Assembly: GCA_051005695.1 (NCBI GenBank)
Contig: JBPCJC010000054.1
Coordinates: forward strand, 1-64,000
Direction of reading: 5' to 3'
Source of the DNA: JACCTI01 sp051005695
GTDB taxonomy: Bacteria; Verrucomicrobiota; Verrucomicrobiia; Chthoniobacterales; UBA10450
Length of the DNA stretch: 64,000 bases
Both the position numbers and the translations under genes were made by a program. Below the pieces are notes generated by a model. The model was not told the DNA's origin. It searched no databases and saw nothing but the letters and a program-made list of their open reading frames with translations. Below, piece after piece: positions 1 through 8,799 of the stretch. Every line of letters begins with the position of its first letter. The first letter of the stretch is position 1.

Positions 1-409
1 CTGAACGGGAGCACGTCTAACGAGTCAGGCCGTTCGCGACAAGCCCAAACCACGCCGCCAGCAAGGCTCGCGCAACCGCGAGCAGCCGCCGATGTCTTTC
101 CAGCAACAGTCTTCACCTCGCCCGCAATTCCCGAACGGATGACAGCAAGGGCGGATCGGCATGGCAGCTGCCTCGACCGCTTGCTAGCAATCCCAGTCAG
201 CTCGACAGCAACCTCCGCCGGGTCGCCAGCAGAGATCGAAGAGTCGCCAGCAGCCGTTGTCGGCTAGCCAGCAGCGCCCGGCGGATCGCCAGCGGCCGTC
301 GCCGGCCCGTCAGCAGTCTCCGTGGGGCTCCTCGCAAGCCTCCCCGGCACGCTCGCAAACCATCATCGATGAAGCTCTTACGAATCGAAGAAGCTTCTTG
401 ATCCCGCTC
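1..409. other. Left-edge low-complexity stretch, no convincing gene
   Basis: About 400 bases rich in CAGCAG and GCCAGC words, with CGCCAGCAG-type units recurring between roughly 230 and 320. One forward frame reads as Q/R/P/S-rich sequence but is broken by stops near 135 and 187. Another forward frame is open from the window edge to a TAG at 265-267 but looks equally low in complexity. This could be the decayed tail of a repetitive secreted protein or non-coding filler. A dispersed CTAACGA word sits at 17-23. Confidence 0.4.
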
Positions 410-742
410 CTAGACCGGCGCAAGCGTCGGTCGGAAATGGCGGATCGTGCGGATCGACTCCGAGACCGAGGCGGGTCGAGAAGCCTTCTTTGACGAAATC
501 TGGACGAGCAAACTCAGGGCAGCTTCCAGCAAGCCTGCTGGCGCCAGCGGAGTTTCCTCTTCCACCACTGCAATATCACGCGCTTTCACGCGCAGACGTT
601 TTCCCAGTTCAGCTCTTGTTAGGCGCGCATCCTCGCGCAGAAGCGCGAGTGCTTCGCCGAGTTCGAAGAGATGACGCGCCGCCGCATACTGCGGGTCGTC
701 CGCCATGTTTCGCTCGTGGAATTTCTGAAGATCGTCTTTCAC
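410..742 (-). CDS. HigA-like XRE-family antitoxin
   Basis: A 110-residue protein with a helix-turn-helix region at about residues 28-80 (LTRAELGKRLRVKARDIAVVEE). It should neutralise the upstream toxin and repress the pair's promoter. I chose the GTG start at 742 because its GTGA overlaps the toxin stop by four bases, the usual translational coupling of such pairs, and because the sequence from VKDDLQKFHERN onward looks protein-like. An internal ATG at 706 is an alternative. The toxin-first order fits the HigBA arrangement. Family membership is inferred from fold-like sequence and context; the HTH is not a strong canonical match. Confidence 0.72.
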   Translation of the reverse strand: MKDDLQKFHERNMADDPQYAAARHLFELGEALALLREDARLTRAELGKRLRVKARDIAVVEEETPLAPAGLLEAALSLLVQISSKKASRPASVSESIRTIRHFRPTLAPV

Positions 743-1092
743 AGGTGACCGTGTCGCTGAAAATACCGCCTCTGCCGTTGTTGAGCAATTTCCATATCCT
801 GCCGCGGTGTCTTTTGCGATTTCTTTTGAAAGCCATGCAACAGAATCACGCGATTCCCCTTGGCGGTCGTCGCGAGTACCCGGTAGATATTCCCTGCGAA
901 TTCTGCCCGCAACTCCCACAGATTTTGACTCCCGCTCATTTTCTGCCAGAACTTCGCCGGCACAATCGGCAAGGTGCGTAGCAAATCGAGCGTCCGGACG
1001 ACTTTCGCGCGCGCGGCGGGTTCCAAGTCCGTTAAGAATTCCTCTACCGGCTTCTCGCCGGAGTCAGTTTCGTAGAAGATAATCTCGCGCAT
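739..1092 (-). CDS. HigB/RelE-superfamily toxin (phage Gp49-like)
   Basis: A 117-residue protein starting MREIIFYETDSGEKPVEEFL, with a central LWELRAEFAGNIYRVLA and a VILLHGFQKKSQKTP stretch. These are the hallmark segments of the HigB/Gp49 branch of RelE-type mRNA interferases, in which basic residues of the last segment contact RNA. It would act as a ribosome-dependent mRNA endonuclease when released from the antitoxin encoded just downstream with a four-base overlap. The ATG at 1092 is preferred over an upstream TTG at 1113. A palindrome lies immediately upstream of the start. Confidence 0.85.
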   Translation of the reverse strand: MREIIFYETDSGEKPVEEFLTDLEPAARAKVVRTLDLLRTLPIVPAKFWQKMSGSQNLWELRAEFAGNIYRVLATTAKGNRVILLHGFQKKSQKTPRQDMEIAQQRQRRYFQRHGHL

Positions 1093-1096
1093 GGTT

Positions 1097-1109
1097 CGGG
1101 TTATACCCG
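1097..1109. promoter_or_regulatory. Possible antitoxin operator palindrome
   Basis: CGGGTTATACCCG is a 5-3-5 inverted repeat centred about 11 bases upstream of the toxin ATG at 1092. HigA-type antitoxins bind such palindromes over their own promoters. Assignment as an operator is inference from position and symmetry only. Confidence 0.35.
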
Positions 1110-1247
1110 ACAAGCGGGAAAGGCCTTTTTAAAGCAACGCGGTGATCGCCGCTAGCCGCCGCTGAGGGCCTTTTAGGTGCCATTGAACGCTAATGAGCGC
1201 GATTTTCCACTCACAAAAGATTTGACGGTGCAGCTTATTCGCCAGCC

Positions 1248-1601
1248 TCACTTACTAGCGCGGGGTCGGCGGCGTCTAGAAGGCTGTTCCAGCAAAGCTT
1301 TCTTTTGCCACTCTCGCATCGCTTCCTTGACGTTCTCGATTTCCTTCGTCGCCCATCTCAGGTATTCCTTGGTCTGCTCGTGTGCTGCGTGTTCGGCCTT
1401 TAGCTCCTCGACAACCTGATCGTAGTGCTTTCTGAGTTCGTTGTTTTCTGGAAACTTCTCGCGGTCCCGACGGAGCCTCAACGACGGAAGAGACCGGCCA
1501 AGAACTTCCTTTGTTCCGACTGCGACGGTCGCGATACCAGCAATGGCTTTTAAGACTTTCTGCGCCTGTTCCAGCCGCTTCAACACCTGATTTACTGTCA
1601 T
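1248..1601 (-). CDS. Small coiled-coil protein of unknown function
   Basis: A 117-residue protein from an ATG at 1601. I do not recognise a family. It opens with an amphipathic helix (NQVLKRLEQAQKVLKAI), followed by a short hydrophobic AIAGIATVAVG stretch. From about residue 50 there is a long charged region with heptad-like spacing (VVEELKAEHAAHEQTKEYL), ending in a basic tail. It shares orientation with the Mrr gene 42 bases upstream and could be part of the same defence patch. It may instead be a spurious frame, though its composition is protein-like. Confidence 0.5.
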   Translation of the reverse strand: MTVNQVLKRLEQAQKVLKAIAGIATVAVGTKEVLGRSLPSLRLRRDREKFPENNELRKHYDQVVEELKAEHAAHEQTKEYLRWATKEIENVKEAMREWQKKALLEQPSRRRRPRASK

Positions 1602-1643
1602 ATGCACGAAGCAAAATTGTGCTTGGGACGATAATTCACACTG

Positions 1644-2579
1644 TCAACTTTCGTCGAAATAGTCGCTGTCGATTTTCTTCACGCTGTAGGTGTGCTCCGC
1701 AGCCACTCCAATATCATGCTCGATCATCAGCTCGGTTAGGCGCCGACCATCGACAAGGATCACCTTCTGGTGCAACCCTTCCGCGTAATCGCGAGCGTTC
1801 TCGTGAAATGCGCTGGTGGTAATGAAGACCCCTTTGGCGGCTTTCTTGCCCGCGAGCGCGCCGACGAAGCTCTGAATTTCCGGGCGGCCTACTGTCGCCT
1901 TCCACCTCTTCGCCTGCACGTAGATTACATCCAATCCCAAGCGGTCTTCGTTAATCACGCCGTCAATTCCTTCATCCCCGGTCTTTTGCGTGACCGCCGC
2001 TGCTTCCCTGCGCGATCCGCCGTAACCCATCGCTACCAGGAGATCGAGGACGACTTGTTCAAAGCGAAATGGATCGGTCGTGGAGAGTTTAGCGAGCAGA
2101 TCGCTGACGAGTGTCTCGCGTAGCTCCGTAAAAGCCTCGTCGATCCGTTCCTCCGGCGTCTCGTCCTCCTCGGCTGGCACGGGCGCTGCCGCCAAACCCG
2201 CTTTTGTCCGTGCCGCCGCTGCGCCGCGCGCCTTCTGTTCCAGCATGAATTGCTTGAATGGCGCAAGCTGCATCAGCACTGAGCGATCGATCCGCGCCGG
2301 ATTAGAAGCGAGAAAGGTTCTCCCCTCGTCGGTGATCTGAAGGGTTGCTTCACGTGGGCTATGAGCCAGGCCGGCTTTTCGCAAATGAAAACCGGCCCAA
2401 CCAGTGCGGTTCTTCAGGTAAGTCGAACGCGTGCTCGGCAGCAGTTGGACACGTTCCTCCTGCGTCAGGTGGAAGTGGTCGCCCATCATTGTGGCCAAGT
2501 CCTGTTTCTTATGTTCTCGGCCGTCGCTCAGCACCTTCGGTAACGGCAGCATGATCTCGTCGTATTTCGGGATGGCCAT
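1644..2579 (-). CDS. mrr: Mrr-type restriction endonuclease
   Basis: A 311-residue protein. Residues 1-95 match the Mrr N-terminal winged-helix domain that precedes the nuclease in type IV enzymes. Residues 165-290 form the Mrr PD-(D/E)XK catalytic domain: TGDEGIDGVI around D206, then YVQAKRW around Q222-K224, then VFITTSAF. Mrr family enzymes cut methylated DNA. The gene lies 38 bases downstream of a broken methyltransferase gene whose own C-terminal domain is also Mrr-like, so the two probably formed one restriction locus. No internal stop or missing catalytic residue is visible, so it looks functional. Confidence 0.9.
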   Translation of the reverse strand: MAIPKYDEIMLPLPKVLSDGREHKKQDLATMMGDHFHLTQEERVQLLPSTRSTYLKNRTGWAGFHLRKAGLAHSPREATLQITDEGRTFLASNPARIDRSVLMQLAPFKQFMLEQKARGAAAARTKAGLAAAPVPAEEDETPEERIDEAFTELRETLVSDLLAKLSTTDPFRFEQVVLDLLVAMGYGGSRREAAAVTQKTGDEGIDGVINEDRLGLDVIYVQAKRWKATVGRPEIQSFVGALAGKKAAKGVFITTSAFHENARDYAEGLHQKVILVDGRRLTELMIEHDIGVAAEHTYSVKKIDSDYFDES

Positions 2580-2617
2580 TTAGTTACTCATTTCTCTGCT
2601 TTCTTGAGCGGAACTCT

Positions 2618-4029
2618 TTATGCCAGCTTCCGCGCGATCTCTTCGTCCAGAATCTCCTGCACGGTCAACGGAACGATAATGCGGTGTTCCTCGCGGAAGA
2701 AGCGATCGATCTCGCGCATGGCGTCGCTGCTGTAATCGAAGCTGACGAAGAAGCCTTTCTCGCATTTCGCGCGGCGCATGGCGGTTTCGAAGGCGTCGAT
2801 GTCGGGGCGACCGGCTTTGTCCTTCTGCTTTACCTGCATGGCGTAGAAGCGTTCTTCCAGCTTTAGCTCATCCGCGCCGGCTTCCTTTACGTTATCCAGG
2901 GCCGAAACGGGGAAGATGCGGCCGTCGATCCCCTTGTCGCCGACCTGCGCCTTGTTCTTGCGTCCGCCAAGCGCGATCACGGCCCAGTTCTCAAACTCGA
3001 ATGGCGGCAACTCGCGCAGCTTCTTTTCCGTCCAGGGCAGATCGCGCACGATGAAGCCGCGTCCGATCGCCCAAAGGTCTTCGTTCTCCGGCAGCGCGCA
3101 GACTTTCTTGTCCTTCAACCGTTTCGCCATCACGCGGCAGGCGGTAGGCGAAATGTCGATGCCGATCCATTGGCGCTTTAGTTTCTGCGCGGCGACAATC
3201 GCAGTCCCGCAACCGCAGAAAGCGTCGAGGACGATGTCGTTTTCGTTAGAGCTAGCTTGAAGAATGCGTTCCAAGAGTGCCAGTGGCTTTTGAGTTGGAT
3301 AATTAAGACGTTCCCCGCTGCCGGAAATAACTGGCTTGATGTCGTCCCAAAATGTTTGCAGCGGAACACCGGGCATCTCATTGAGATAATGCTTCAACAT
3401 CGGCATCCCCGTGGTTCGATAATAGATGAGTCCAGCTTGCTCCATCTGCTTCATCTTTTCTTTGGAGTAAGCCCAGTAGCGACCGACGTAAGGCTTCACT
3501 TTTTTCCCATCCGGCGATGTCCATTCGTAGGAGACGTCGCCGCCCGGTTTGTTAGCCGTCATGTCTGAGACGCGGAAAACACCATTGTCGTCTTTGTAGC
3601 GATAGTTTTGTTCGACGTATTCGGGCTCATATGGCGTGTACCCCTTGTTCCAAGTCCACCTCTTTCCGCCGGTGTAGAAAAAGATCGTATCGTGGTTTGC
3701 GCCGTAACGTTTCGAGTCGCTGTGTGCGCTGCTCCGCTTCCAGACGATCTCGTTCTGGAAGTTAATCTCCCCGAAAATTCCGTCGAGCATCACCTTCACG
3801 TAATGCGAGGCGTGCCAGTCGCAATGGTAGTAGAAGCTGCCGGGCGATCCTCGAAGCTCCGCTTCTCTTTTGTTTCGCCCCAAAAGACCTCGTAGTTGCG
3901 GTTCGAGTTAAATGGCGGGTCGATGTAGATGAGATCGACGCATTCGGCGGGTAGCTTGCCCAACTGCTCCAGGTTATCGCCGCAGTAGATGACGCGGGTG
4001 TCGATGACGGCGGATGGTTTCGCGGGCAT
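2618..4029 (-). pseudogene. Broken DNA methyltransferase fused to an Mrr-like nuclease domain
   Basis: The N-terminal piece (frame starting at 4029) carries CGDNLEQLGKLPAECVDLIY followed by the DPPF catalytic motif and runs to SFEDR near 3850. The protein then continues in another frame from GSFYYHCDWHASHYVKVM down to 2618. Relatives have about 25 residues between these segments, so roughly 70-75 bases appear deleted near 3842-3850 with loss of frame. The C-terminal piece has the AdoMet motif DAFCGCGTA, in beta-class order as in type III Mod enzymes. It then has an Mrr-like domain with VGDKGIDGRIF and AMQVKQKDKAGRPDIDAF. As written the enzyme cannot be made in one chain. A sequencing or assembly error is possible, but a single-base indel would not restore the missing segment. 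Confidence 0.82.
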
Positions 4030-4043
4030 CGCTCGGCAGTGCG

Positions 4044-5252
4044 TTACGAATCGAAGGTCTGGACGCCGTGTTCCTGCAAACGCTGGCGGACTTCGGCGAG
4101 GTGCTGGTGGTTACGGGTTTCGACGGTGCAGAGGACGTGGACGGCGCTGACGTCGCTGCCGGCGAAGGCGCGGTCGTGCACGACTTGTTTGATGCTGGCG
4201 CCGGCGCTGGCGATTTGTGAGGTGAGGTCGGCGAGGCCGCCGGGGCGATCGCTGATGACGGCGGTGAAACGGCAGAGGCGACCGTCGGCGACGAGGCCGC
4301 GCTCGACGACGCGGCTGAGGACGTTCGGGTCGATGTTGCCGCCGCACAGGAGGATGACCACTTTCTTGCCTTTGAGGTCGTCGAGTTGTCCGGAAAGGCA
4401 GGCGGCGAGGGGAGTGGCGGCCGCGCCTTCGACGACGCCTTTTTCCAACTCAACGATGCGCAAAATGGAGAGCGCGATTTGCTCTTCGGTGACGAGGACG
4501 CACTTATCGATCAGGTCCTTCGCGATCTCAAAAGCGTTCGCGCCGACCTGCGGGATGGCGAGGCCATCGGCGAGGGTTGGCTTGGTGGCGATGCGGGTGG
4601 GTTCGCCGTTTTTGATCGCGGCGGAAAAGCTGGCGACGCCTTTCGCTTCGACGGCGATGATCCTGGCGTTCGGGCGCAATGATTTCACCGCGAGCGCGAC
4701 GCCGGCGAGCAAGCCGCCGCCGCCGACCGGAATGACGACCGCATCAAGATCCGGAACTTGTTCGACAATCTCGATCCCCATCGTGCCCTGGCCGGCGATG
4801 ATCGCGGGATCATCGTAGCCGTCGATGTAGGCGAGCCCGCGTTCTTTCGCGAGCTCGTGCGCATGCGCTTTGGCTTCGCCGAAATCCTGCCCGAACATGA
4901 CCACAGTGGCGCCGAGTTTCTGGCAATTGCTGACTTTAATCAGGGGCGCGAATTTCGGCATCACGACAGTCGCGGGGACGCCTAACAACTTCCCTTGATA
5001 GGCCAGCGCCTGCGCGTGATTGCCGGCGGAGGCGGCGATGACGCCGCGTTTTTTTTGGTCGTCGGATAACTGCGAGAGCGCGTTGCGCGCGCCGCGTTCT
5101 TTAAAACTTCCGGTGCGCTGGAGATTATCGAGCTTGCAGTAAATCTCCATCCCGGTGATCTCGCTGAGCGGGATTGATTGCGGGCAAGGCGAGTAATAGA
5201 CCGCGCCTTTGATTCGGTCCCGCGCGGCCTCGATGTCCTGGAAGGTGGTCAC
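4044..5252 (-). CDS. ilvA: Threonine ammonia-lyase with ACT domain
   Basis: A 402-residue PLP enzyme converting threonine to 2-oxobutanoate, the entry step of isoleucine synthesis. It carries the PLP lysine in GSFKERGARNAL (about K51), the ASAGNHAQALAY substrate loop and the glycine-rich phosphate site PVGGGGLLAG. A C-terminal ACT domain occupies about residues 325-402 (RFTAVISDRPGGLADLTSQI). The short single-ACT form resembles the TdcB/IlvA group rather than long enterobacterial IlvA. The frame is open upstream to 5504, but that part overlaps the histidine kinase and is not protein-like. The GTG at 5252 (VTTFQDIEAARDRI) matches where the family begins. Confidence 0.9.
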   Translation of the reverse strand: MTTFQDIEAARDRIKGAVYYSPCPQSIPLSEITGMEIYCKLDNLQRTGSFKERGARNALSQLSDDQKKRGVIAASAGNHAQALAYQGKLLGVPATVVMPKFAPLIKVSNCQKLGATVVMFGQDFGEAKAHAHELAKERGLAYIDGYDDPAIIAGQGTMGIEIVEQVPDLDAVVIPVGGGGLLAGVALAVKSLRPNARIIAVEAKGVASFSAAIKNGEPTRIATKPTLADGLAIPQVGANAFEIAKDLIDKCVLVTEEQIALSILRIVELEKGVVEGAAATPLAACLSGQLDDLKGKKVVILLCGGNIDPNVLSRVVERGLVADGRLCRFTAVISDRPGGLADLTSQIASAGASIKQVVHDRAFAGSDVSAVHVLCTVETRNHQHLAEVRQRLQEHGVQTFDS

Positions 5253-5322
5253 GCGTTTTGCATATACCGCGCGGCGGGCAGCGGCAATGTTTTCGCGCGG
5301 AGCCGGGCGCGAAAAGGATTCG

Positions 5323-6975
5323 TTAAGCCGGCACGGAATCGAGCGCCTCGCGAACTTTGCAGGCGAGCTGGCGGGAATCGAACGGCTTTTGCAGGAAGAA
5401 CATTCCGCGCTCGCGACGATCGTGCGCGGGGAGTGATTCCTCGAGATAACCGGAGATGAAAACGACTTTGGTTTGCGGGCTGGTCTGTCCCATCCAATCG
5501 GCAAAACGGCGGCCGCTCATTTGTGGCATGACCATGTCGGTCAGGAGGAGATCGATCTGGCGTTGATCAGCGCCGGCGACGAGATTTTTCGCATCGTCGC
5601 TGTTGGCTGCTTCCAGAACCTGGTAACCGAGACTGCGGAGCAAACGCACGGAGATATGGCGCACGCTGACGTCGTCTTCGAGGACGAGAACGGTTTCCGC
5701 GCCGGTCGGTAATTTGTCGCGCGTAGATTTCTTGTAAGCGGGTTGCGGTGAGGGAACGCGCGGCAGAAAAATGGTCACGGTAGTGCCGACCTCGAGTGCG
5801 CTTTCGACGATGATTTGGCCGCCGCTTTGGCGAACGATTCCGTAAGACGTGGCGAGACCGAGACCGCCGTGGCCGCCGTCCTTGGTGGTAAAGAAAGGCT
5901 CGAAAAGGTGCGCCTTGATTTCGTCGCTCATCCCGCTGCCGTTGTCAGTCACGGTGATGAAAACATATTCGCCGTCCGCGATTTCGCAGTTGGGTCGCGC
6001 AGTTTGTTCTTTGGCGACGGTTACGCTGCCGGTGGTGAGAGTGAGCCGGCCGCCTTTCTCCATCGCATCGCGCGCGTTCACGATCAGGTTGAGAATGATT
6101 TGCGTAAGCTGGCCGGGATCGACGCGGATGTGGCCGCCGCCCTTGACGAACTTATCGAGATGACATTCGACCGCGATGTTCGCGCCGAGCAGCCGGAGGA
6201 CGTCACGTTCGAGATTGTTGATCAAGCTGTTCACTTCGAGGACGCGCGGATCGAGCGCCTGGCGTCGGCTGAAAGCGAGCAGTTGGCCGGTTAACGCAGA
6301 GGCGCGGCCAGCGGCGTTGCGGATTTCGGTGATGTGTGAAGTGACGCGACCTTTCGGCGGGAGATCGTGCAGGAGCAAATCGCTATAGCCGAGAATGGTG
6401 GTCAGGAAATTATTGAAGTCATGTGCGACCCCGGCAGCGAGCTGGCCGAAGGCGTCCATCTTTTGCGAACGGCAAAGTTGATCCTGCAATTGCCGCCGCG
6501 CGGTGATGTCCATGAGCGAACCGACGAAGCGAAGAGCGCGGCCATTTTCGTCACGCACAATGTGAGCGCGTTCGAGCAGAAGCAGATCGTTTCCATCGGC
6601 ATGATGAAACCGGTACTCGCCGCTCCAATGATCCGAGGCCTCGAGCGCATCACGAATACTCGCCGCAGTCCGCGCGCGATCGTCCGGATGGATTTGCTGC
6701 TGCCAAAAACCGATCTCCGGCGCAATCTCTGATGCTTGATAACCGAGCAAACTTTCCAGCCCTTGGGGCCAGGCCAGTCGGCCGCTGGTTACATCCCAAT
6801 CCCGAACCGCATCATTCGTGGCCCGGGCGGCAAGCGCAGAATATTGAGCGCCTTCAGTTGCTCCGTTTTGGCAGGAAGCAGACTCATGAAGGTGCGGGCC
6901 ACGAACGGTCGCTGCCGCTGCGCGGGGTGAGGACGACGACTGGTTTTCATTTTCAGATTCCGTTGCGATTCGCAT
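5323..6975 (-). CDS. Hybrid PAS sensor histidine kinase with C-terminal receiver
   Basis: A 550-residue cytoplasmic protein without membrane segments. Residues 46-165 form a PAS/PAC domain (LLGYQASEI, IHPDDR, GSLMDITARR). The HisKA segment has phospho-acceptor His185 in GVAHDFNNFL, a variant H-box common in PAS/hybrid kinases. The ATPase domain has the N-box NLIVNARDAM, G1 DNGSGM, an F-box FEPFFTTK and G2 GLGLATSYG. Residues 428-545 form a receiver domain with acidic pair E433/D434/D435, Asp480 in LLTDMVMPQ and Lys530 in LQKPF. No separate response regulator is adjacent, so the input and output of the relay are unknown. Confidence 0.9.
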   Translation of the reverse strand: MRIATESENENQSSSSPRAAAATVRGPHLHESASCQNGATEGAQYSALAARATNDAVRDWDVTSGRLAWPQGLESLLGYQASEIAPEIGFWQQQIHPDDRARTAASIRDALEASDHWSGEYRFHHADGNDLLLLERAHIVRDENGRALRFVGSLMDITARRQLQDQLCRSQKMDAFGQLAAGVAHDFNNFLTTILGYSDLLLHDLPPKGRVTSHITEIRNAAGRASALTGQLLAFSRRQALDPRVLEVNSLINNLERDVLRLLGANIAVECHLDKFVKGGGHIRVDPGQLTQIILNLIVNARDAMEKGGRLTLTTGSVTVAKEQTARPNCEIADGEYVFITVTDNGSGMSDEIKAHLFEPFFTTKDGGHGGLGLATSYGIVRQSGGQIIVESALEVGTTVTIFLPRVPSPQPAYKKSTRDKLPTGAETVLVLEDDVSVRHISVRLLRSLGYQVLEAANSDDAKNLVAGADQRQIDLLLTDMVMPQMSGRRFADWMGQTSPQTKVVFISGYLEESLPAHDRRERGMFFLQKPFDSRQLACKVREALDSVPA

Positions 6976-7041
6976 GATTCATGGCACCCGAGACGCTTCT
7001 TTCTTTAGCTAGTCGCGTGCCGGTTTTCCGAGCCCGGGGAA

Positions 7042-8799
7042 TTAGTTTTGCGCAACTCCCGGAACCTCGGGAATGAGCTTGCGCGCAGCGGCCGCGAGAA
7101 GTTTTTGTTCTTCGGGCAAGAGCGATGCACGGTTCGCTTCCGGAAGAAATGCACGCGCGCGTTCCAGCTGGCCGCTCTCGACCAGCATGACCACGTAGTA
7201 GGCCGTGATCGCCGGATAGCGCCGCTCGTGTTCCGGCAAAGTTTCCATGATCTGCAAGCCTTCCGCGAGTTTGCCCTCGGTCTGCAGTGCATAGGCGTAG
7301 GTGGCGGCGAAAGCGTGATTCGCCGGATGTTCGAAATGCAATTTCGCGGCCAGCCGGCGGGCGCTGCGATCGCTCGAAATCAGCAACCCGAAGCTCGCGC
7401 AATTATTGGCCGCGATCAGATCGAGTGGATTCAATTCCAAGGCACGTCGGGCGACGCGCAACAGCCCGTGCGTGTCCTGCGATGATTTATAAATGCGCTG
7501 CAAGGCGGCGAGGCCGGCGCGCGGATTTCCGTTGCCATTTGCGAGCAGCCACCAGGCTTCTTCGGCATCGGCCGCGTAACCCCAGCCTTCCGCGAGCTGG
7601 GCGACGGCGGCCAGTTGCTCGGGATGTTTTTGCGCGCTGCGCAAAGCCGCGCGCCAGGTGTTCTGCGTTTCCATCGCATTCTCATTCGAGCGACCGAGGC
7701 GATGGAGCGCATGGCTTTCTACGGCCAGCCGGAGCGCTTCAAATTCTCCCCAATTTTTTCCCTCGACCCATGAACGCAGCGTCGTCCAGTCCTGGAGAAA
7801 ACTGAAGGATTCCGCGATTGCTAACGGCACTGGTTGCGTTTGGAGAATTGTCTTCGGCAATTCTGGAAGCCACGCGATTGCGACCGTGGCCAGCTCATGG
7901 CGATTGAGCCAGGTGATCAAATCCGCGGCGGTCGCGGCATTGGTCGCGGCCTTATTTTTTAATTCGGCGAGCGCTCCGGCTGCGGCTTCGGTTTTTTGCA
8001 CGGACTGGAAGCGCAACAAGGCGTCGGAAAAATTTGCGTTCGCTTCGCGGCTCAATTGTTCGCTCCAGCGAAGCGCGTTTTTTTCATCGCCGCGCGCGAG
8101 TGCCTGCGCGGTGAGCGCGCGCAACGCTGGCAAGCGTGTGCCTGGTTCCGCGGTCAAGCGCTCGAGCGAGGCGCGGGATTGTTTCGCGGTTTCGGCATTC
8201 GATGAAGTCAGCCTGATCAACGCCAGGTTCAGCGCCAGTTGCGAATTCTGCGGATCGGTTTGGAGGGCGGCGGCGAAATGATTCTCGGCCGCCGGCAAAT
8301 CTTTTTGCGCAAACGCGAGCGCGGCCGCGATTTGGTGATACGCAAGGCCGCTGCGCGCGCTTGCCGGCAAATGTTCCAGGACCGCGACCGCGAGTTCGAG
8401 ATGATTGAAACGGGTCGCGCTGCGTGCGAGCGCGAGCTGGTTCTCGACCAAGCCCGGAGTGAGCTGGACGATTTTTTTCCGCCAAACGACGGCTTCCGCG
8501 CGGCCGGAATTTTCCGCCATCTCCGCCATCGCGCGGCAGGCCGGCAAATAATTCGGATCCAGCACGAGCAGATGACGCGCAACCAAAACGGCGCTCGCAT
8601 ATTCGTTTTGCCTAACGAATGCTTGCAGCTGTGCGGTAAGATGATTTTTGCGCCAACTGACATAACCGCGATGCGCGGCAAACGAGATCGCCGCGAGGAC
8701 GAGCAGGATGGCCAGCCGGCGACTCCAGCGCACGAGCGCATCGCGGCGCTCGAGTGCGCGCACGCTGCTGTTCTCGGCGCTACTTTCGAACACTGGCAC
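7042..8799 (-). CDS. Membrane-anchored TPR-repeat protein
   Basis: About 585 residues from a GTG at 8799; a GTG at 8847 is an alternative, and both overlap the end of the upstream gene. A single N-terminal membrane segment near residues 29-43 (LAILLVLAAISFAA) follows basic residues. The rest is a helical tetratricopeptide-like array: A-rich repeats of about 34 residues such as YASAVLVARHLLVLDPNYLP and LPAAENHFAAALQTDPQNSQ. It is likely a scaffold facing the periplasm. It sits next to the exosortase and its substrate. TPR proteins are common in exosortase/EPS loci, but this one is shorter than the PrsT type and I do not assign it there. Confidence 0.75.
   Translation of the reverse strand: MPVFESSAENSSVRALERRDALVRWSRRLAILLVLAAISFAAHRGYVSWRKNHLTAQLQAFVRQNEYASAVLVARHLLVLDPNYLPACRAMAEMAENSGRAEAVVWRKKIVQLTPGLVENQLALARSATRFNHLELAVAVLEHLPASARSGLAYHQIAAALAFAQKDLPAAENHFAAALQTDPQNSQLALNLALIRLTSSNAETAKQSRASLERLTAEPGTRLPALRALTAQALARGDEKNALRWSEQLSREANANFSDALLRFQSVQKTEAAAGALAELKNKAATNAATAADLITWLNRHELATVAIAWLPELPKTILQTQPVPLAIAESFSFLQDWTTLRSWVEGKNWGEFEALRLAVESHALHRLGRSNENAMETQNTWRAALRSAQKHPEQLAAVAQLAEGWGYAADAEEAWWLLANGNGNPRAGLAALQRIYKSSQDTHGLLRVARRALELNPLDLIAANNCASFGLLISSDRSARRLAAKLHFEHPANHAFAATYAYALQTEGKLAEGLQIMETLPEHERRYPAITAYYVVMLVESGQLERARAFLPEANRASLLPEEQKLLAAAARKLIPEVPGVAQN

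Noticed and set aside
230..330. CAGCAG-type repeats as a CRISPR array
   Set aside because: The units are short and imperfect, lack regular spacers, and no cas gene is present.
257..493. A 78-residue plus-strand frame near the left edge
   Set aside because: Low-complexity Q/R/S sequence overlapping the antitoxin gene, with no recognisable start context.
5253..5504. An 84-residue N-terminal extension of threonine ammonia-lyase
   Set aside because: It overlaps the histidine kinase C-terminus, is Arg/Ser/Pro-rich, and precedes the point where the family normally begins.
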